Positions 52,897-61,765 of a DNA stretch of 64,000 nucleotides are shown here, piece after piece. The DNA is from Novosphingobium sp. PC22D. Its GTDB lineage: Bacteria > Pseudomonadota > Alphaproteobacteria > Sphingomonadales > Sphingomonadaceae. Location: assembly GCF_002556635.1 (NCBI RefSeq), contig NZ_MWMO01000002.1, forward strand, positions 124,001 to 188,000, read 5' to 3'. The translations under genes and the position numbers were made by a program. Within the stretch, counting starts at the first letter, position 1. Each line of letters opens with the position of its first letter. A model generated the notes under the pieces. The model made no database searches, was not told the DNA's origin, and saw nothing but the letters and a program-made list of their open reading frames with translations.

Positions 52897-53523
52897 ATGC
52901 GCGAAGACCTGGCCTTTCTCGACGAGGCGCAACTCGACGCGCTCTTCGAAGCGCCAGCGGCCATGGTCGAACGCGCGACGACGCGACATCTCACCGAATT
53001 TCACCACGAGTTCCTGAAGCGCGCGACTTTCTTCGTCATCGCATCGGGCGGGACCGACGGGTTCGATGCCTCGCCGAGGGGCGGTTCGGCCGGGCTGGTT
53101 CATCCGCTCGACGATCACACGGTCTGTTTCGCCGACTGGCCCGGCAACAACAAGATCGAGACGCTGCGCAATATCGTGCGCAATCCCGCGGTGGGCCTGG
53201 TGTTTCTGTTCCCCGGGCTCGACATGTTCATGCGGATCAACGGAAAGGCGGGGATCACGCAGGACATGGCCATCCGCGAATGTCTCGCGGAAGGCGCAAA
53301 GGTGCCCAAGGTCGCCGTCGTGGTGGCGATCGAGGCGGTCTATTTCCACTGTGGCAAGGCGATCAACCGGGCCGGTCTGTGGAAGTCGGAAAGCATGATT
53401 GATCGCCGCTCGGTCCCCTCGCCCGGCACGATGATGAAGGCGCTGGCCGAGATCGAGGACATGCCCGCCGCCGATCTCGACCAGCACTATCGCGAGTCGA
53501 TGACCAAGGACCTGTTCGGCTAG
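52897..53523 (+). CDS. pyridoxamine-5'-phosphate-oxidase-like flavoprotein (MSMEG_1061/DR2398 group)
   Basis: A 208-residue FMN-binding split-barrel protein. TFFVIASGGTDGFDASPRGG and ADWPGNNKIETLRNIVRNP match the PPOX subgroup TIGR04025-like proteins, whose natural role is mostly unknown; some reduce flavin- or F420-linked substrates. The ATG at 52897 has CGGAGA in front; an upstream in-frame ATG would add 45 residues across the AT-rich palindromes and is unlikely. It is next to the MarR-like gene and is a candidate target of it. Confidence 0.85.
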   Translation: MREDLAFLDEAQLDALFEAPAAMVERATTRHLTEFHHEFLKRATFFVIASGGTDGFDASPRGGSAGLVHPLDDHTVCFADWPGNNKIETLRNIVRNPAVGLVFLFPGLDMFMRINGKAGITQDMAIRECLAEGAKVPKVAVVVAIEAVYFHCGKAINRAGLWKSESMIDRRSVPSPGTMMKALAEIEDMPAADLDQHYRESMTKDLFG

Positions 53524-53559
53524 GCGGACATCCTCCGGCCGCCGAGACCTTCGCCGGCC

Positions 53560-54006
53560 TCAGTCGAACCCCTTGTCCTCGATCACGGCGACGAGATGGT
53601 GGTCATAGCACTGCCAGCGCTTGCCGTTGTGCCGCCAGGCGTTGGTATAAACCGCGATCTTGCCCTTGGTGAGCTGCGCGATCTGGCTGCCGCTCGGCAT
53701 GCCTTCGCCTATCGCCGCCCCGTCGCGGAAATCCTCGCGCAAGTAGCGCACATGCCCGACGGTCAGCACATCCTCGCCGATCCGCTGCGCCTCGACCTTG
53801 ACCCATACGGTGTCCATCGCCTCGATCGCCTTGTCGAGATCGATCATCTGCCGCTTGTCGACGATCAGCGTCGGCCAGGGCTGCGCGGTGCCGAGGAAAT
53901 CGTCGGCGAAGAAGTCTTCCAGCCAGTCATGGCGCTTTTCGGCGATCGCATCGCCCCATTCGGTGTAGATACGGCGGAACTCCTCCGAAAGCTCGGAATC
54001 GGACAC
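53560..54006 (-). CDS. SnoaL/NTF2-like protein
   Basis: A 148-residue cytoplasmic NTF2-fold protein: FRRIYTEWGDAIAEKRHDWL, EDFFADDFLGTAQPWPTLIV, then VLTVGHVRYLREDFRDG and VYTNAWRHNGKRWQCYDHH. No signal peptide. The function is open (isomerase, dehydratase or binding). It is 49 bp after the receptor at 54056-56437 and likely in its operon. Confidence 0.78.
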   Translation of the reverse strand: MSDSELSEEFRRIYTEWGDAIAEKRHDWLEDFFADDFLGTAQPWPTLIVDKRQMIDLDKAIEAMDTVWVKVEAQRIGEDVLTVGHVRYLREDFRDGAAIGEGMPSGSQIAQLTKGKIAVYTNAWRHNGKRWQCYDHHLVAVIEDKGFD

Positions 54007-54055
54007 GGACGTCTCTCCTCATGCACTTGCTGATCGTGTTTTCGATCGGGATATC

Positions 54056-56437
54056 TCAGAAGGCGAAGCGGACTTGGAAGGCGACGTTGCGGAACGGCTG
54101 CCGGTCCTGAAAGAAACTGCCGAGCGAGGACGGCTGATAGCCCGAGAACGTCAGGATCGTGGTGTCCGTCAGGTTCTTGCCGATCACGTCGAAGGCGAGC
54201 GCTCCGTCGAGAATCTCGAGCGTCAGACGCGCATCGAGCCGCGCGTATCCGTCCTGCACGGCCAGCGGATCGAGCGTGAAGATCGTGTTGTAGCGCGAGG
54301 AGAATATCCCCGTCGCCTCGGCGATGAGATTCGACCCGTCCGCCACCGGCAGCGTCAGCGTTCCGGTGACCGAGCCGCTCCACTCGGGCGCGTAAAGCGT
54401 GCGCTTGCCGCTCAGGTCCTGGCGCTCGCCCGAAGGGTTCCGGCCCGCCTGGATCGCCGCATATTGCTGCGCGTAGGTAGCGCCGGCATCCGTGTAGTTG
54501 CGGTACTTCGAATCCAGATAGGTGCCCGAAGCGGCGATCTGGAAGAACGAGGCGAGCTTCGCCCGCGCCTCCAGTTCGAGGCCCTGCGCGCGCGATTGTG
54601 CCGCGTTGCGTACGAAGTTCACCGGCGCGCCCGCCGCATTGGTTCCGTTGATCACGACTTGCAGGTCGGAGAAATCATTGCGGAACGCCGCGAGGTTGAG
54701 GCTCACGGCCCCGTCGCGGAACCGGCCCTTCAGCCCGACTTCGTAGGCATCGACCTTCTCGGGATCGAAGCCGTAGTTGTCGGGATTGGCGGAAAGCTCG
54801 GCGACGCTGAAGCCGCCGGCCTTGAAGCCGTGCGAATAGGAGGCGTAGGCCATCAGATCGGGCGATGGCTCGAACTGGATGCGGGCCGAGGGCATGAGCT
54901 GCTTGTCGGTCCGCTTCAGGCTGACATCGCCGGGCGTGCCGATCCCGATCAGACCCGCCAGCGGCTGAAGCGCTTCGGGAAAGGGCGCGATGCCGCCGTA
55001 GTCGCGCGTCGCGGTCCCGAGCCGCAGGCGCCAGTCGAAGTCCTTCTTCACGACGCTGTAGCGCAGACCGCCGCTGAGGCTGATGGTCTCGGTCAGGTTC
55101 CACGTCACGCTGCCGAAGCCCGAGTACGTGCGCGCCTTCTGCGTCGCGAGAACCCGCTGGCCGATCGGAAGCAGCGGCGCCAGCGGCGCGAAGACCGGAA
55201 CCGGCGCGAGGTTGGCGGTCAGGAAAAAGAAGCTGACATCCTGCTGGATATCGAGCTTCTCGTCCTGGAAATAGAGCCCGGCCATGTATTCCAGCGGCTG
55301 GCCGAGCGCCGACGACAGTCGCACTTCCTGGCTGAACTGGTGATACCGTTCGGGCGCGAGGACGTTGAGAAACTTGCTCGCGGTGCCGTCGTTGTCGAGG
55401 CTCAGCGTGAACCGGTAGTCGTAGTAGCCGGTCGTCGAGGTCAGCGTGTGGTCGCCGACGCCGGCGTTCAGCGTCAGCACCGCCTCCTTGTTGCGCAGCC
55501 GGCTGTAGTTGCCGACGTTCGAGGTGTAGAGGCTGTTCTCCAGACCGCTGGGCGCGCCGGCCGCGACGTTCGCGGCGCAGAAGCCCGCCGCCGTGAAGGG
55601 CTCGTCGGGCGGGCAGAACGTCTGGCGCAGCACCAGTCCGCCCTTGGTGACGCTCTCGCTGATCTCGCCCTTGAGCAAGGCTTCGAACGTTTCGACCGGC
55701 GCATAGCGGGCCGTGGCGCGAAAGGCGAAGTTTTCCTGGTTGGGCGAACGCTGGCCGGTCGCGACGTTGCGGTAGACCCCCCGCTGGCCGTTCATCGTGC
55801 CCGCGACGCGCATCTGGAATTGCTCGGAAAAAGGCAGCGTGGCCGCACCTTCGAGCGCGTATTGCCCGCCGTTTTCGCCGCTGCTGGGCGAAATCAGTCC
55901 ACGCATCCAGCCGGTCATCTCGTCCGACGGCTTTACCGAGACGATGTTGAAGGCGCCGGCGATGGCGTTGTTGCCGAAGAAGGTCGATTGCGGCCCCTTG
56001 AGCACTTCGACCCGCTCAAGATCGAGGAACGTCGCCTCGGAATTGCGCGAGCGGCCGTGATAGATGTCGTCGATGAAGGTGCCGACCGACTGGTCGAACG
56101 ACTGGCTCTCGCCGGAGCCGGTGCCGCGGATGAAGAAGTTGCTCGACCGCCCACTGCCCTGGACCTTGATCGAGGGGTTCTGGCGCGCGAACGATACCAG
56201 CGACGTGAGGTTCTCGGTGCGGATCTCCTCCTTGCCGGTCACCTCGACCGAAACCGGGACGTCGAGCAGTCGCTGCGCGCGGCGCTGGGCCGTGACGACA
56301 ATCGCGTCGCCGCCAGCCTCGTCGACGCCATTTGCCTCCTGCGCATGGGCCGCCCCCGCCACCAGCGAGGAGAGCGCCGTACCGCACACCAATACACCGT
56401 AGCTTCGCGATGACCGCCCAGACCAGCCCATGCGCAT
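54056..56437 (-). CDS. TonB-dependent receptor
   Basis: A 793-residue receptor without STN domain. The start at 56437 has GAGAGGGG before it and leads to the signal peptide (YGVLVCGTALSSLVAGAAHA). The TonB box region is GGDAIVVTAQRRAQRLLD. The plug has VPVSVEVTGKEEIRTENLTS, FFIRGTGSGESQSFDQSVGT and DLERVEVLKGPQSTFFGNNA. The barrel ends RNVAFQVRFAF. It belongs to the carbon-source group. A SnoaL-like gene follows on the same strand, and an AT-rich stretch lies before it. Confidence 0.92.
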   Translation of the reverse strand: MRMGWSGRSSRSYGVLVCGTALSSLVAGAAHAQEANGVDEAGGDAIVVTAQRRAQRLLDVPVSVEVTGKEEIRTENLTSLVSFARQNPSIKVQGSGRSSNFFIRGTGSGESQSFDQSVGTFIDDIYHGRSRNSEATFLDLERVEVLKGPQSTFFGNNAIAGAFNIVSVKPSDEMTGWMRGLISPSSGENGGQYALEGAATLPFSEQFQMRVAGTMNGQRGVYRNVATGQRSPNQENFAFRATARYAPVETFEALLKGEISESVTKGGLVLRQTFCPPDEPFTAAGFCAANVAAGAPSGLENSLYTSNVGNYSRLRNKEAVLTLNAGVGDHTLTSTTGYYDYRFTLSLDNDGTASKFLNVLAPERYHQFSQEVRLSSALGQPLEYMAGLYFQDEKLDIQQDVSFFFLTANLAPVPVFAPLAPLLPIGQRVLATQKARTYSGFGSVTWNLTETISLSGGLRYSVVKKDFDWRLRLGTATRDYGGIAPFPEALQPLAGLIGIGTPGDVSLKRTDKQLMPSARIQFEPSPDLMAYASYSHGFKAGGFSVAELSANPDNYGFDPEKVDAYEVGLKGRFRDGAVSLNLAAFRNDFSDLQVVINGTNAAGAPVNFVRNAAQSRAQGLELEARAKLASFFQIAASGTYLDSKYRNYTDAGATYAQQYAAIQAGRNPSGERQDLSGKRTLYAPEWSGSVTGTLTLPVADGSNLIAEATGIFSSRYNTIFTLDPLAVQDGYARLDARLTLEILDGALAFDVIGKNLTDTTILTFSGYQPSSLGSFFQDRQPFRNVAFQVRFAF

Positions 56438-56739
56438 GCCCCCCTCTCGGCAACCTGACTCACAGGACCCCGTGCCCCGCTTCCCGATCAAGATGACAGA
56501 CCTTTGACGATTCGCAATCATTTTATTGATGATTTATCGTTGAATTGATTTTATCATTGGAAGTCAGTCCATTCACGGCGTCCCCACCCGACGCAATCCC
56601 GCGCGGCACCGGAAGGCACGCGGGACGTGGTGCTCGCACGCCGATGGCAGCGAACGCGATTGAGTCGGAAATGATGAAGGCTGCCGCATGGCCAGCCGCG
56701 ATGCCCGCACGCCGACCGGGTCGATCCACCCAGAGGCGG
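56438..56739. other. 302-bp intergenic region with AT-rich promoter segment
   Basis: The part next to the receptor (about 56505-56570) is AT-rich. It contains the direct repeat GATTTATCGTTG (56531-56542) and GATTTTATCATTG (56547-56559). TTATCGTT at 56534-56541 is the reverse complement of AACGATAA found in the MarR/PPOX promoter. The rest (56580-56739) is GC-rich and holds no gene I can support; CCCGCG at 56598 and CGCGGG at 56619 form a weak wide hairpin after the cysteine-hydrolase stop. Confidence 0.4.
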
Positions 56740-57540
56740 TCAGCGCGCCGCCGCCTCCGCCAGTTCCTGCGAGGTCGTCGTGAAGCCGAAGCAGAAGCGG
56801 ACGTTGTGGAGCGTCGCCTGCATGCAGAACTCCGGCGAGGTCGTCGCCACGCAATCCTCGAGCATGATCGTGTCGTAGCCGTGGAAATTCGCGTCCATGA
56901 GTGTGCCGAGAACGCAATGATCGGCGTTGACCCCCGCGAAAAGGACGGTCGTGACGTCATGGTTGCGCAGGATCGCGTCGAGCGGCGTGTCGTGGAACCC
57001 GCTGATCCGGTGCTTGTCCACCCAGATGTCGCCCTCGTGCCGCTCCAGGCCCGGGATAAGTTCGGCGCCCCACTCGCCATGTTGCAATACGCCGTATTCG
57101 CGCGCGCCGGCCTGGCGCGGGCCGGCGAGCCCGGGGCCGCGTCCGTTCGGATTGAAGGGGTGCTGCGTGCCGGGCGACAGATTCGCCCGATCGGGCCGCA
57201 CGCCCCAGTTCAGCCAGATCACCGGCGCGCCGGCATCGCGCATGGCCGTCGCGGCGCGGCTGATCGGTTCGACCAGCGCGCGCCCGCCGGCGAAGTCGAT
57301 GCCCAGCGAGGCGATCCACCCCTCCGCGCCGCAGAAGTCGTTCTGCATGTCGATGATCACCATGGCCGCCCGGGACAGATCCACGACGACGTCCTGCGGC
57401 AATGCGGAGAGGCGGACGGGGCGAGGCTCGCGAGGCGGGCGCCGCATGTCGACCACCTGATCGCTGACCCGGTAGGTATTGCGGCCGGCGACGCCGAGCG
57501 TCGGCCAATCGGCGGAATCGGGTATAGTCGCGATCGTCAT
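56740..57540 (-). CDS. isochorismatase-like cysteine hydrolase
   Basis: A 266-residue hydrolase of the isochorismatase/nicotinamidase fold. The catalytic triad is visible: Asp in MVIIDMQNDFCG, Lys in IWVDKHRISGF and Cys in GVNADHCVLGT. The N-terminal 55 residues are longer than usual, as in RutB or carbamoylsarcosine-amidase-type members. It likely hydrolyses an amide or carbamoyl compound. It follows the small gene at 57558-57971 on the same strand by 17 bp. Confidence 0.88.
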   Translation of the reverse strand: MTIATIPDSADWPTLGVAGRNTYRVSDQVVDMRRPPREPRPVRLSALPQDVVVDLSRAAMVIIDMQNDFCGAEGWIASLGIDFAGGRALVEPISRAATAMRDAGAPVIWLNWGVRPDRANLSPGTQHPFNPNGRGPGLAGPRQAGAREYGVLQHGEWGAELIPGLERHEGDIWVDKHRISGFHDTPLDAILRNHDVTTVLFAGVNADHCVLGTLMDANFHGYDTIMLEDCVATTSPEFCMQATLHNVRFCFGFTTTSQELAEAAAR

Positions 57541-57557
57541 GCCGTGCTCCCGCGCGG

Positions 57558-57971
57558 TCAGGCCCGATGAGGGCTTGGACCCTGCCAGTTGAATTCTTCG
57601 TACCAGGTTCTGACGTCGCCGCCGGACCCGACTTCGCCGCTGACCAGCATCCGGCGGCCGTCTTGGGAGACTTCGCTCAATTCCCGGAAGGCGCCCATGC
57701 CCGGTATGTCGCCGGTGACCTGAATCCGGCGCGGCGCCGGGCTGGTGAGCGAAACGACGAAACCGTTGCCCAGCACGGTCGTCGGCGGCCCTCCGTAGCG
57801 GCCATCGAAGCTGTGCACCGCGATCCGGCCTTCGGAATCGGTCTCGACCGACACCCAGACGAGTTGATCGCCATCGTCGCGCAGGACCCAAAGCGACAGC
57901 GAGCCCGGGGTGAGCTTGCGGGACCGTGCCTCGTCCATGACCCAGATCCCCGCAGGAATGATACCGCCCAT
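57558..57971 (-). CDS. small beta-rich hypothetical protein
   Basis: A 137-residue protein, GGAGG before the ATG at 57971, no signal peptide. The sequence alternates short strands: IIPAGIWVMDEARSRKLTPG, QLVWVSVETDSEGRIAVHSF, RRIQVTGDIPG, RRMLVSGEVG. The G-W-DEARS-LTPG start resembles small lipocalin-like proteins with a GTWKLN-KS-PG motif. Function unknown. It is the first gene of a two-gene unit with the cysteine hydrolase. Confidence 0.65.
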   Translation of the reverse strand: MGGIIPAGIWVMDEARSRKLTPGSLSLWVLRDDGDQLVWVSVETDSEGRIAVHSFDGRYGGPPTTVLGNGFVVSLTSPAPRRIQVTGDIPGMGAFRELSEVSQDGRRMLVSGEVGSGGDVRTWYEEFNWQGPSPHRA

Positions 57972-58120
57972 GCCGCCTCCGTCGCTTCGGCGGCCGCTAA
58001 AACAGCAGTTCATCTATGTTTTGTCAACGTTTCGTTATTGAAATGACAGGACGCAGGCTCGCGGGCGCCGTTTCCCTGGGCTCCGCCCCTTCCCTCGCGC
58101 TCCCCTGTCGGCGCCGCGCT

Positions 58121-58594
58121 TCACCGCGACGGAAGCGGCAGCGACGTCGTGTGCTTGATCTCGGACAGCGCGACCGTCGAGTTGATTTCCTGCACCCCGG
58201 GGATCTGCGAGAGTTTCTCGAAGAAGAAACGCTCGTAGGCCTCGATGTCCGCCGCGACGACCTTGAGCATGAAATCGACCGAGCCCATCATCACGTAGCA
58301 TTCGAGCACCTCCGGGAACTCCCGGATCGCTACGGTGAACTCGTCGAGATTGGCCCTGCCGTGCGCGTTGAGCTTCACCTGCGCGAAAATCTGCGCGTTG
58401 AGCCCGACCTTTCGGCGATCGACCAGAGCTACGCGGCGCTTGATGAAGCCATCGCGCTCCAGCCGGTCGATGCGCCGCCAGCACGGCGAGGTCGACAGCC
58501 CCACCTTCTCGGCGATCGCGGCGGTCGACAGGCTCGAATCATCTTGCAGCAGGGCAAGAATCTTGCGCTCGTAGGGATCGAGTTCATCGGGCAT
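58121..58594 (-). CDS. Lrp/AsnC-family regulator
   Basis: A 157-residue feast/famine regulator. HTH: ERKILALLQDDSSLSTAAIA, EKVGLSTSPCWRRIDRLERD. The RAM effector domain is VMMGSVDFMLKVVAADIEAY, INSTVALSEIKHTTSLPL. It diverges from the leucine-dehydrogenase-family gene; a 7-bp inverted repeat in the 124-bp spacer could be its operator. Amino-acid effectors, often branched-chain, are typical. Confidence 0.92.
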   Translation of the reverse strand: MPDELDPYERKILALLQDDSSLSTAAIAEKVGLSTSPCWRRIDRLERDGFIKRRVALVDRRKVGLNAQIFAQVKLNAHGRANLDEFTVAIREFPEVLECYVMMGSVDFMLKVVAADIEAYERFFFEKLSQIPGVQEINSTVALSEIKHTTSLPLPSR

Positions 58595-58635
58595 GAACGA
58601 CCGTATAATCCGTGTTATTGGGCATGAACATCCTG

Positions 58636-58671
58636 AAATCCGCCGAATGGAAACGATATGAGGCCGGATTT
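58636..58671. promoter_or_regulatory. inverted repeat AAATCCG-N22-CGGATTT in the Lrp/dehydrogenase spacer
   Basis: AAATCCG (58636-58642) and CGGATTT (58665-58671) are exact reverse complements with 22 bases between them, about 48 bp before the dehydrogenase start and 42 bp before lrp. The spacing suits an Lrp dimer or octamer wrapping DNA. Candidate operator for both genes. Confidence 0.45.
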
Positions 58672-58718
58672 TTCGTAGATGCGGACCTATGATTGCGACA
58701 GAACCTGGAGGCAATCTG

Positions 58719-59783
58719 ATGACGCTCGAAACCGCCAAGGACTACGTACTGCCCGAAAGAGTGGTCCGTCTGCATGACGAGGAAACCGCCCTCGCCGGTT
58801 TCATCGTGCTTCACTCGACGCGCCTGGGCCCCGCGGCGGGCGGGTGCCGGTTCTGGTCGTACCCCTCGCTCGAACTGGCCTCGGCCGATGCCCTGCGGCT
58901 CGCGCGCGGGATGAGCTACAAGAACGCCCTTGCCGGTCTTCCGTTCGGAGGCGGCAAGGCCGTGATCGATGCTCCGACCGGGACGTACGATCGCAGCGCC
59001 TTGTTCCGCGCGTTCGGTCGTGCGGTGGAAGCCCTCGACGGTCTGTATGTCACGGCCGAGGACGTCGGCACGACGGTCGAGGACATGGCGCAGGTCTCCT
59101 CGCAGACGACTCACGTCGCCGGGCTCGCGCAAGTGCCGGGCCAGCCGGGCGGCGATCCCTCGCCATGGACCGCGCTCGGCGTCTTCAGCGCGATGCAGGT
59201 CGCCGTGGCGCACCGCCTCGGCACCTCGCTCGATGGCCTGACCGTTGCCGTGCAGGGCCTCGGCCATGTCGGTTTCGCGCTGTGCGAACGGCTTCACGAA
59301 GCGGGCGCGAGACTGCTGGTCGCGGAACCGCGCAGCGACGTGGCGGCACGAGCCGTGGTCGCCTTCGATGCGCAGGTCATGACCCCTGCGGCGCTCGTCG
59401 GAGCGCGGGCCGACGTGTTCGCGCCTTGCGCACTCGGAGGCGCCATCACGGCCAGGACAGCCGACGCGCTCCAGGCGAAAGTCGTGTGCGGAGCGGCCAA
59501 CAACCAGTTGGAAACCGACATGCAGGCCCGGCAACTGGCCGATCGCGGCATCCTCTATGCGCCTGACTATCTCGTCAACGCCGGCGGCATCATCAATGTC
59601 GCGGCCGAGTATTCCGGTTGGGACACGGCGGAGGTCGATGCCCGGGTCGGCCAGATCGCGGACCGGATGCGCGAAGTGCTCGATCTCGCCGACACGCAGG
59701 GGACGACGCCGGTCGAGGCCGCCGACGCTCTGGCAGCGCGGATCATCGCCAAGGCGGGACGGCGGACCGTCGCCGCCGCCTGA
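58719..59783 (+). CDS. leucine/valine/phenylalanine dehydrogenase family (GLFV) enzyme
   Basis: A 354-residue NAD-dependent amino-acid dehydrogenase. Catalytic lysines K68 and K80 are in GMSYKNALAGLPFGGGKAVI. AEDVGTTVEDM, and NAD motif VAVQGLGHVGFALCERL, are typical. The substrate is probably a branched-chain or aromatic L-amino acid, converted reversibly to its 2-oxo acid. The start at 58719 has GGAGG in front. Its divergent Lrp-type partner is the natural candidate regulator. Confidence 0.9.
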   Translation: MTLETAKDYVLPERVVRLHDEETALAGFIVLHSTRLGPAAGGCRFWSYPSLELASADALRLARGMSYKNALAGLPFGGGKAVIDAPTGTYDRSALFRAFGRAVEALDGLYVTAEDVGTTVEDMAQVSSQTTHVAGLAQVPGQPGGDPSPWTALGVFSAMQVAVAHRLGTSLDGLTVAVQGLGHVGFALCERLHEAGARLLVAEPRSDVAARAVVAFDAQVMTPAALVGARADVFAPCALGGAITARTADALQAKVVCGAANNQLETDMQARQLADRGILYAPDYLVNAGGIINVAAEYSGWDTAEVDARVGQIADRMREVLDLADTQGTTPVEAADALAARIIAKAGRRTVAAA

Positions 59784-59810
59784 CTTGCCGGGGCATCGGC
59801 AGGGTCCGCG

Positions 59811-60404
59811 CTATCCCGGCCCCTGCCCGTTTCCGCCATATAAGGTCAGCAGGTCGCGACGCAGGTCATCGAGCGTCTGGCGGATGGCCGCTTCCGGCCA
59901 ATTGCCGCGATCGACCAGGATGTGCAGCGCAAGGCCCTGGATGTTTATGCTCAGCCTTTGCGCCCGCGCGCGGATGTCCGGCGCGTCCGGGCAGGCCCGC
60001 CGCACCAGCCGTTCGAGAAGCTGCGTGCCGACACGGGTACTGCCTGCCAGCCGCGCGGCGAGTTCGCCGTCGCGAACCGCCGCGTCCCAGAATGCGAGAT
60101 AGGCTTTCCAGCGCCGGACATTGGCCGGACACCACGGAAGCATCGTCAGCAGCGGCGGGATCGGATCGTCGCCCGCCGCGCGCAGCGCCTCGTCGAAGCG
60201 AACCTCGCCCTCGGCCGAAAGGACTTCGAAGGTCCAGACCAGCAGGTCGTGCTTGTCGTCGAAGTAATTGGTGATCGAGGCAGTGCTCCATCCGCCCTCG
60301 GCCGCGATGCGGCGGAATGTCGCGGCGGCAAACCCTTCGTTCGCGACCAGGTCGATCGTGACTTGCGCGATCGCCCGCCGCCGCTGTTCCGCATCGATCC
60401 TCAT
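59811..60404 (-). CDS. TetR-family regulator
   Basis: A 197-residue TetR regulator. HTH: AIAQVTIDLVANEGFAAATF, RRIAAEGGWSTASITNYFDD, then KHDLLVWTFEVL. The ligand domain has WKAYLAFWDAAVRDG and LALHILVDRGNWPEAAIRQT. The TetR type is the BetI-like one (TetR_C_6-like), an impression from the motif order. It diverges from the LLM monooxygenase and likely controls that operon. The 173-bp spacer shows no clear long palindrome. Confidence 0.88.
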   Translation of the reverse strand: MRIDAEQRRRAIAQVTIDLVANEGFAAATFRRIAAEGGWSTASITNYFDDKHDLLVWTFEVLSAEGEVRFDEALRAAGDDPIPPLLTMLPWCPANVRRWKAYLAFWDAAVRDGELAARLAGSTRVGTQLLERLVRRACPDAPDIRARAQRLSINIQGLALHILVDRGNWPEAAIRQTLDDLRRDLLTLYGGNGQGPG

Positions 60405-60577
60405 GCCCCCCGTTTGGGCAAAGGCCGACCGATTTGCAATGCGGCGCACGTCCTGGCCGCGCTTCGTAGAACAGGCGTTTTTCCCCTTCCCGATTTTCTG
60501 GCCTAGGACGGTCGAACGACCCCGGCCGCGGCCTGATCACCAGCGCGGACACGAGGGCGAACCGGAAGAGGCTAACA

Positions 60578-61738
60578 GTGACGACCCTGCAGCACGGGCT
60601 TTTCATCGCCCCCTATCATGACGTTACCGAAAGTCCGACGATCGCGCTGCGGCGCGACGTCGAGATCGTGGAGTGGGTCGATCGGCTCGGCTTCGCCGAG
60701 GCCTGGTTCGGCGAGCACCACTCGACCGGGTGGGAAACGATCTGCTCGCCCGAACTGATGATCGCGGCGGCGGCGGAACGCACCAGCCGCATCCGGCTTG
60801 GCACCGGCGTGGTCTCGATGCCCTATCACAACCCGCTGATGGTCGCGAACCGCATCCTCCAGCTCGATCACATGACGATGGGCCGGACGATGTTCGGGAT
60901 GGGTCCCGGGCTGCTGCCGACCGACGCCGACATGATCGGAGTCGACGTGAAGTCCCTGCGCGAGAAGCTGACCGAAGTGGCCGAAGTGATCGTGCCGCTG
61001 CTCTCGGGCGAGGAAGTGACGCGCGAGACTTCGTGGTTCACGCTGAACAAGGCCCGCACGCACTTGCTGCCCTATACCCAGCCGCACCCCGAGATCGCAG
61101 TGGCCAGCGCGATCACGCCGTCGGGCGGCATGCTCGCGGGCAAGTTCGGCTTCGGCATGCTGTGCGTCGCCGCGACAGAGACGGCCGGTTTCGACGTGCT
61201 CGAGGAAAACTGGCGGATCGCCAACGAGATCGCCGCCGAGAACGGCGTGACGATGGACCCGGCCAAGCTGCGTCTCGTCGTGCCGATGCACGTCGCGCAT
61301 ACCCGCGATCAGGCCCGCGCGGACGTCGCTCAGGGCCTGGCGCGGTGGGTCGAATACTTCGACCGCGTCGCGCCCGCCGGCATGCGCGGCATGAGCGGCG
61401 CGGGCGATCCGGCGGAGCTGCTGGTCAATGCCGGGCGCGCGGTGATCGGCACGCCCGACGATGCGATCGCGATGATCGAGAAGCTGCAGGCCAAGCAGGG
61501 CGAGTTCGGCGTGGTCCTGCTCCAGGCGCACAACTGGGCCGAGTGGGAGGAGACGAAGAAAAGCTACGAGCTCTACGCGCGGTTCGTCATGCCCCACTTC
61601 GCGCGGACCAATCGCAATCGCCAGAGCAGCTACGCGGACCTCGAAAACGCGATCGACCGGCTGGAGGCGAAGCGAACCGCGGGAGCCGAAGCCGCCTTCG
61701 CGGCTTGGGAGGAAAAGACGGGCCGCAAGGCCGGCTGA
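60578..61738 (+). CDS. LLM-class flavin-dependent monooxygenase
   Basis: A 386-residue luciferase-like FMN/F420 enzyme. Features: HGLFIAPYHDVTESPTIALR, FAEAWFGEHHSTGWETICSP, RIRLGTGVVSMPYHNPLMVA, FGMGPGLLPTDADMIG and the C-terminal FVMPHFARTNRNRQSS. Similar to limonene- or alkanal-monooxygenase-like proteins (BVMO type II). It starts with GTG after GGAAGAGG. First of three co-directional genes with P450 and SDR. The substrate is open. Confidence 0.88.
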   Translation: MTTLQHGLFIAPYHDVTESPTIALRRDVEIVEWVDRLGFAEAWFGEHHSTGWETICSPELMIAAAAERTSRIRLGTGVVSMPYHNPLMVANRILQLDHMTMGRTMFGMGPGLLPTDADMIGVDVKSLREKLTEVAEVIVPLLSGEEVTRETSWFTLNKARTHLLPYTQPHPEIAVASAITPSGGMLAGKFGFGMLCVAATETAGFDVLEENWRIANEIAAENGVTMDPAKLRLVVPMHVAHTRDQARADVAQGLARWVEYFDRVAPAGMRGMSGAGDPAELLVNAGRAVIGTPDDAIAMIEKLQAKQGEFGVVLLQAHNWAEWEETKKSYELYARFVMPHFARTNRNRQSSYADLENAIDRLEAKRTAGAEAAFAAWEEKTGRKAG

Positions 61739-61765
61739 AAAAGACCGGAGAGAGGAGCGCGAACG

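Noticed and set aside
56598..56624. CCCGCG...CGCGGG as terminator of the cysteine-hydrolase unit
   Set aside because: Six-base arms with a 15-base loop and no T-run; too weak.
60524..60533. GGCCGCGGCC palindrome between TetR and the LLM gene
   Set aside because: Pure G/C word in GC-rich DNA, expected by chance. No flanking symmetry.
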